Positions 60,025-64,000 of a DNA stretch of 64,000 nt are shown one piece after another. Origin of the DNA: Arthrobacter rhombi. GTDB taxonomy: Bacteria; Actinomycetota; Actinomycetes; Actinomycetales; Micrococcaceae. The translations under genes and the position numbers were made by a program. The notes under the pieces are model-generated. The model saw only the letters and a list, made by a program, of their open reading frames with translations. It was not told the origin of the DNA and made no database searches. Numbering within the stretch: the stretch's first letter is position 1; every line of letters starts with the position of its first letter. Location of the stretch: assembly GCF_900163545.1 (NCBI RefSeq), contig NZ_FUHW01000028.1, positions 1 through 64,000 on the forward strand, given 5' to 3'.

Positions 60025-60701
60025 CGACCCCGGATCCGGCCTCGGGCCGGCGTGTCTTGTTCGAAGGCGGCGATCAGCGCTTCGAACTCCGGTGCGTCTT
60101 GAGCCCGGTGACCACTTCCTGGCAGGATGCGATGGGCGGCCCCGTGCCGGATCAAAACCGCGGCGATTGCCTCATACTGTTCGTTCCAGCCGCCGGTGAG
60201 CACCAGGGTGGGCAGGGTCGCCATCAGATCCGGCGTGATGTTGTGACCCCATGGTGCCGGTTGGGTGCTGAACCGCCGGGCGTGGGGTTCATCCTGCTGC
60301 CAATCCTCCACCAGGGCGCGGCCGCCAAACATGAACGGTTTGACCAGTGCCCAATAACCGAAAAGGTCACCGGCGGCGGCCTTCTGCCGGGCCCGGGTCA
60401 TCACCGCGATGTGCTCTTCCACCGCCGGAACGCCCCTGACGATATCGAAGAGCGCCGGCTCCAGCAGGACCAGCCGTGCCGGCCGCAGGTGCCCCGCGGC
60501 GATCGCCAGCAACGCAGGAATCGCACCCAAGGAGTGGGCAATGACGGTGACCGGCTCCGCCGTCGTCAGATTTCCCACCGTGGTGGTCCGCTGCTCCACG
60601 GGCGAGTCCGTGGCGAAGGCGACGTACAGCCCCTCTTCATCGGTGCAATGGGGCCAGGCGGCCCTGCCGGTGCGGTTGGCTCCCGGAACGTAGATGCGCA
60701 T
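60021..60701 (-). CDS. alpha/beta hydrolase
   Basis: This 226-residue protein has an alpha/beta-hydrolase nucleophile elbow AHSLGA with Ser, an acid candidate Asp/Glu in LVLTGGWNEQYEAI, and the late His in LPGSGHRAQDAPEF. It is small and lacks a lid that would identify a lipase. The substrate is unknown. The ATG at 60701 is 6 bases after a TAATGT box on the minus strand (leaderless). The end overlaps that of nei by 4 bases. Confidence 0.82.
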   Translation of the reverse strand: MRIYVPGANRTGRAAWPHCTDEEGLYVAFATDSPVEQRTTTVGNLTTAEPVTVIAHSLGAIPALLAIAAGHLRPARLVLLEPALFDIVRGVPAVEEHIAVMTRARQKAAAGDLFGYWALVKPFMFGGRALVEDWQQDEPHARRFSTQPAPWGHNITPDLMATLPTLVLTGGWNEQYEAIAAVLIRHGAAHRILPGSGHRAQDAPEFEALIAAFEQDTPARGRIRGR

Positions 60702-60707
60702 AGCCGG

Positions 60708-60713
60708 ACATTA
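60708..60713 (-). promoter_or_regulatory. -10 box of leaderless hydrolase gene
   Basis: On the minus strand TAATGT lies 6 bases before the ATG at 60701. Confidence 0.4.
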
Positions 60714-60741
60714 GCAGCCGGTTCCGCACCCCTTAACGACG

Positions 60742-60765
60742 AAGGGCCGCCCTAAGGCGGCCCAA
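60742..60765 (-). terminator. hairpin after tRNA-Gly
   Basis: GGGCCGCC pairs with GGCGGCCC across a short loop, followed on the minus strand by a modest T-containing stretch. It probably terminates tRNA-Gly. Confidence 0.6.
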
Positions 60766-60772
60766 CGTATGT

Positions 60773-60846
60773 GGAGGGGATGACGGGAATCGAACCCGCG
60801 TCATCAGTTTGGAAGACTGAGGCTTTACCATTAAGCTACATCCCCG
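60773..60846 (-). tRNA. tRNA-Gly (anticodon UCC)
   Basis: On the minus strand the acceptor GGGGATG pairs perfectly with CATCCCC, with discriminator T and an encoded CCA end. The anticodon arm contains CTTCCAA, giving TCC. The T arm GGGTTCGATTCCC is intact. It is the only one of the window's tRNAs with an encoded CCA. Confidence 0.94.
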
Positions 60847-61000
60847 CAAAGACGGGCCTTGCGGCCCGTTGCTTGGACAACATTAGCAGTGGGTTCGGAG
60901 CACTGCAAAATTGACGCTCGTCCTCGTGCGGCGCATGCTCGGAAGGTCGGTATCCGACGTCGTGACGAAGCCCCGGGCAGCGGGGCATGGGGGGTGGAAG

Positions 61001-61450
61001 ATGGCTGGACCCAGGAAAGTACCGGATCTGCGGATCCTGCAAGGACTCAGCGAGCTGGGACTGACGAACGAGCAGATCGCCGAGCGCTACGGGGTCACCG
61101 CAGCCGGCGTCCAACGGGCCCTGAATCGTGGGAAGGCCCGTGCGGGACGGCCTTCCTACCGTGACGTCCTGCCCTGGGCCGTCGAAACCGAGCACCACCG
61201 CAGCTCCGTCATGGCCCATGTGCGGGTCCTGCTGCGGCAGCGAGCGGGACAGGAGGTTCCGGTCGAGGAGGTCCAGGCCCTGCACGCGTGGCTGGATTGG
61301 GTGCAACGGCGAGGACTGGTGCTGAACTACCATCCGGAGGCCCCGCCGAATCGTGCATCGGCCGTCGGCGGCTTCTACTACATGGACCGTTTGCCCAGCG
61401 ACGAATGGATCATTCGGCGGCCGGTCCTGGACATCGCCGAGGGCCTCTAG
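61001..61450 (+). CDS. small helix-turn-helix protein
   Basis: This 149-residue protein has a Sigma70-r4-like or homeodomain-like helix-turn-helix near its N-terminus: LSELGLTNEQIAERYGVTAAGVQRALNRGKARAG. A helical middle region follows (SSVMAHVRVLLRQRAGQEVPVEEVQALHAWLDWVQRRG), then an aromatic C-terminal part (GGFYYMDRLPSDEWIIRRP). It is a probable DNA-binding protein of unknown role. The ATG at 61001 follows GGGGGTGGAAG; longer starts from 60911 have shadow composition. It lies alone between tRNA-Gly and tRNA-Pro. Confidence 0.68.
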   Translation: MAGPRKVPDLRILQGLSELGLTNEQIAERYGVTAAGVQRALNRGKARAGRPSYRDVLPWAVETEHHRSSVMAHVRVLLRQRAGQEVPVEEVQALHAWLDWVQRRGLVLNYHPEAPPNRASAVGGFYYMDRLPSDEWIIRRPVLDIAEGL

Positions 61451-61538
61451 GGCCGGGCCCGTGCCATGCCGGGAAGTGGTGCCTGTCAGCAATTAGTTGT
61501 TCCGCGAGGATTCTGCGTAAACTAGCCTCTGCACCAAT

Positions 61539-61612
61539 CGGGGTGTAGCTCAGCTTGGTAGAGCGCGCGCTTTGGGAGCGTGAGGTCGCAGGTTCAACTC
61601 CTGTCACCCCGA
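61539..61612 (+). tRNA. tRNA-Pro (anticodon UGG)
   Basis: The acceptor CGGGGTG pairs with CACCCCG, with discriminator A. The anticodon loop TTTGGGA gives TGG. The D and T arms (GCAGGTTCAACTCCTGT) are intact. It precedes tig as in many actinobacteria. CCA is not encoded. Confidence 0.95.
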
Positions 61613-61697
61613 CTCTGAACTTTCAGTCCCGTCAGCTCCACAACGGGGACGAGTGTGCAGTGTCTTTATAGCCCAGATCATTCAGGAGAGCTACGTA

Positions 61698-63071
61698 GTG
61701 AAGAGCGCCGTCGAAAACCTCACGCCCACCCGGGTCAAGCTCAATGTCGAGGTTCCCCTCACCGAATTGCAGCCGAACATCGACGCGGCCTACAAGTCCA
61801 TCGCGGAGCAGATCAATGTTCCCGGCTTCCGCAAGGGCAAGGTCCCGAACCGCCTGATCGACCAGCGTGTCGGCCGCGGCTATGTGCTGGAGACGGCCAT
61901 CAACGACGGGCTCAACGAGTTCTACCAGGAAGCGGTCCGTGAGACGGAGATCGTCCCGCTGTCCCGCCCCGAGGTTGAGATCACCGAGGTCCCGGAGCCG
62001 ACGGCTACCGAGGGCAACCTGGTCTTTGATGTCCAGGTGGACATCCGCCCGAAGATCGAACTGCCGGAGTACTCGGGCCTGGAGGTCCAGGTCGACGCCG
62101 TCGAAGCCACCGAGGCCGACGTCGAGACCGCCATGGACGAACTGCGTGGACGCTTCGGCACCCTGAAGAACGTCGACCGCCCAGCGGACGACCAGGACTT
62201 CATCACCTTGGACCTCACCGCAACGGTGGAGGGCAATGAGGTCGACGCAGCCACCGATTTGTCCTACCAGGTCGGCTCGGGCACCATGCTCGATGGCCTC
62301 GACGAAGCAGTCACCGGCCTGTCCGCCGATGAGGATGCCACCTTCGAGACCAAGCTGGCCGGCGGCGAGCACGCCGGGGAAACCGCACAGGTCAAGGTGG
62401 TCATCAAGGCCGTCAAGGAGCGCGAGCTCCCGACCGCAGATGACGAGTTCGCCCAGCTGGCTTCCGAATTCGACACCATCGACGAACTGCGCGAGGACCT
62501 GACCCAGAAGGCCGCCGAGTCCAAGCTCGTCGATCAGGGAGTACAGGCCCGCGATAAGGTCATGGACAAGCTCACCGAGCTGGTGCCCGTTCCGGTTCCG
62601 GAGTCGGTGATCAACGAACAGGTTGAGCAGCACTTCGCCCAGGGCGGCGAGAACCCCGGTGAAGAGCACGACACCGAGGAGCACCGCGCCGAGGTCAAGA
62701 CCAACACGGAGCGCGCCTTCCAGAACGAGGTCATCCTCGACGAGATCGCCGAAAAGGAGGAGGTAGGCGTTGAGCAGTCAGAGCTCATCGACTACATCGT
62801 CCAGAGCTCCAGCCAGTACGGCATGGATCCGAACCAGTTCGCCCAGATGCTCGACAGCGCCGGCCAGGTGCCGATGATGATCGGTGAGGTCCGCCGCCGC
62901 AAGGCGCTGGCCAAGGTCCTGGAACTGGCCAAGGTCACCGATACCGATGGCAAGGACGTCGACCTGACGGACTTCGTCCGGCCAGCCGGCGAAGAAGAAG
63001 ACGAGTCCTCGGATTCTTCCGCCTCCTCGGCATCGTCAGCTTCGGCCGACTCAGCAGAGTCCGCCAAGTAA
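61698..63071 (+). CDS. tig: trigger factor
   Basis: This 457-residue ribosome-associated chaperone and peptidyl-prolyl isomerase has the N-terminal ribosome-binding domain with signature [16 protein letters not shown]. The FKBP-like domain follows in the middle (about 150-245, [18 protein letters not shown] and [16 protein letters not shown]), and then the helical C-terminal domain. An acidic Ser/Glu/Asp-rich tail ends the protein, as in other actinobacterial Tig. The GTG at 61698 follows CAGGAGAG and is preferred over the upstream ATG at 61653. It is followed by clpP1, the classic chaperone-protease order. Confidence 0.96.
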   Translation: MKSAVENLTPTRVKLNVEVPLTELQPNIDAAYKSIAEQINVPGFRKGKVPNRLIDQRVGRGYVLETAINDGLNEFYQEAVRETEIVPLSRPEVEITEVPEPTATEGNLVFDVQVDIRPKIELPEYSGLEVQVDAVEATEADVETAMDELRGRFGTLKNVDRPADDQDFITLDLTATVEGNEVDAATDLSYQVGSGTMLDGLDEAVTGLSADEDATFETKLAGGEHAGETAQVKVVIKAVKERELPTADDEFAQLASEFDTIDELREDLTQKAAESKLVDQGVQARDKVMDKLTELVPVPVPESVINEQVEQHFAQGGENPGEEHDTEEHRAEVKTNTERAFQNEVILDEIAEKEEVGVEQSELIDYIVQSSSQYGMDPNQFAQMLDSAGQVPMMIGEVRRRKALAKVLELAKVTDTDGKDVDLTDFVRPAGEEEDESSDSSASSASSASADSAESAK

Positions 63072-63332
63072 CCACCGCGATGTAGAGCCGCCGATGAGCG
63101 GCCTCGGCGGGACTGCCCGAAAGGGTGGTCCCGCCGTCGTACTTTAAGCCGAAAGCACCTGCAGTTAAGCCACAGGCGATGGGCCCGTCACAGGGGTATG
63201 CGCCATCAGCGAACAGCGAATGATCGCGGGCGCGGCGCGCGTTGTGACTGCAGTAGTGTCAAGGAAAGCAAGCGCTACCGTACGTGGCCGGAAGAGCCAC
63301 GTCGCATGGCACCCATGGAGAGGTATTCGAAA

Positions 63333-63953
63333 ATGACGACGGAATCCCACACCCCGAAGATGGCCTCGGTCGATCCGGCCAGTCGCGAGGACTACATCTA
63401 CAACCGGCTCCTCAAGGAGCGCATCATCTGGCTCGGCTCGGAAGTGAGCGACGAGTCGGCCAACGCCATCTCCTCCCAACTACTGCTGCTCTCGGCCGAG
63501 GACCCGGATAAGGACATCTTCCTGTACATCAACTCGCCGGGCGGCTCCATTACCGCCGGCATGGCGATCTTCGACACGATGAACTACATCCCCAACGATG
63601 TCGTCACCGTGGCCACCGGCCTGGCCGCCTCGATGGGGCAGTTCCTGCTCTCCTCGGGCACCAAGGGCAAGCGCTACGCCACCCCGAACGCGCGGATCCT
63701 GATGCACCAGCCCTCCGGCGGAATCGGCGGCACCGCTTCCGATATCCGCATCCAGGCGGAACTGATCCTGCATATGAAGAAGGTCATGTCCGAGCTCACC
63801 GCCGAACAGACCGGGCAGTCGCTGGAGACGATCCTGAAGGACAACGACCGCGATAAGTGGTTCACGGCCCCCGAGGCCCTGGAATACGGGTTCTTCGACC
63901 ACATCGCCCAGAGCTCCGTTACGGTTTCCGGCGGCGGCGGAGTCAAGAACTAG
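63333..63953 (+). CDS. clpP1: ATP-dependent Clp protease proteolytic subunit 1
   Basis: This 206-residue serine protease subunit assembles with ClpP2 in actinobacteria and works with ClpX or ClpC1 to degrade tagged proteins. The catalytic triad is visible: Ser in [14 protein letters not shown], His in [13 protein letters not shown] and Asp after [14 protein letters not shown] by position. [18 protein letters not shown] is the oxyanion-hole region. The N-terminal residues before [10 protein letters not shown] are the usual short axial-loop segment. The ATG at 63333 follows GGAGAGG. A second clpP is expected at the window's right edge. Confidence 0.96.
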   Translation: MTTESHTPKMASVDPASREDYIYNRLLKERIIWLGSEVSDESANAISSQLLLLSAEDPDKDIFLYINSPGGSITAGMAIFDTMNYIPNDVVTVATGLAASMGQFLLSSGTKGKRYATPNARILMHQPSGGIGGTASDIRIQAELILHMKKVMSELTAEQTGQSLETILKDNDRDKWFTAPEALEYGFFDHIAQSSVTVSGGGGVKN

Positions 63954-63997
63954 CCATCCAGCCGACGAGCATCCCCACAGATCCCCAGGAGAAGAAC

Positions 63998-64000
63998 ATG
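63998..64000 (+). CDS. start codon of next gene, probably clpP2 (partial)
   Basis: Only the ATG is inside the window. It follows CCAGGAGAAGAAC, a strong ribosome binding site, 44 bases after clpP1, the spacing expected of clpP2. Identity is inferred from conserved order alone. Confidence 0.45.

Noticed and set aside
61632..62684. 350-codon open frame antisense to tig
   Set aside because: Leu/Gly/Asp-rich shadow of tig on the opposite strand, ending in the tRNA-Pro/tig leader region.
1..64000. CRISPR arrays, insertion sequences or prophage genes
   Set aside because: No regularly spaced repeats, transposase, integrase or phage structural genes were seen.

Overview
The window is a chromosomal segment of a high-GC actinobacterium, most likely a member of the Micrococcaceae or a close relative (Micrococcales). 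The evidence is the third-position GC bias, the order tRNA-Pro / trigger factor / clpP1 / clpP2, a DUF3052 gene overlapping an AhpE-like peroxiredoxin, two MptB-type mannosyltransferases, a long GapB-type GAPDH, and many genes whose start codon lies 6-7 bases after a TANNNT -10 box with no ribosome binding site (apparent leaderless mRNAs). No species can be named from the sequence alone.

Layout: 0.3-1.4 kb holds DUF3052, a peroxiredoxin and tRNA-Val. 1.5-5 kb holds a Mug-type glycosylase, the ribosome-rescue hydrolase ArfB, and a glycosyltransferase / membrane protein / EEP-phosphatase operon. 5.2-12.5 kb holds gnd, an aldo/keto reductase, cysE-cysK, msrA, a NIF3-like protein, a CT398-like coiled-coil protein with a decayed zinc ribbon, and a VOC protein. 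12.5-15.5 kb holds yaaA, a broken 5' copy of rnpB, a membrane acyltransferase gene, and the intact RNase P RNA gene. 15.8-20.9 kb holds a very large SARP/AfsR-type regulator convergent with a DrrAB-type exporter whose upstream region carries 11-bp-phased direct repeats. 21.2-24.9 kb holds GapB, a lipoprotein, peptide deformylase, tRNA-His and oligoribonuclease.

25-31.3 kb is an envelope-glycan cluster: two tandem MptB-like alpha-1,6-mannosyltransferases, a GT87 mannosyltransferase and a formylglycine-generating-enzyme-fold protein lacking the catalytic cysteines, the last two translationally coupled. It is followed by a flavin reductase behind a SoxR operator, and soxR. A pair of unrelated lipoprotein genes (32.8-33.9 kb) sits between a HAD hydrolase gene and a relic of that gene's own 3' end. 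34-42.5 kb holds a DUF2079 membrane protein, a putative uracil-DNA glycosylase, a small alarmone synthetase, a nitroreductase, a HAD phosphatase, an aldo/keto reductase, an NAD(P)-binding protein, an MFS transporter and tRNA-Arg.

42.6-64 kb is a housekeeping backbone (ssb, ettA, tesB, truncated haemoglobin, pepN, rpiB, nei, tRNA-Gly, tRNA-Pro, tig, clpP1, start of clpP2) interrupted by an accessory block: a MacB/FtsX-type ABC system, a CPBP protease and a NarL-type two-component system (46.8-52.7 kb), then AlkD, OsmC and a lactonase. The most striking observations are the duplicated rnpB promoter and 5' end that now lead into an acyltransferase gene, the phased repeats upstream of the exporter next to the SARP gene, the HAD-gene relic flanking the lipoprotein pair, the SoxR-controlled flavin reductase, and the cysteine-less FGE-like protein in the mannosyltransferase operon.
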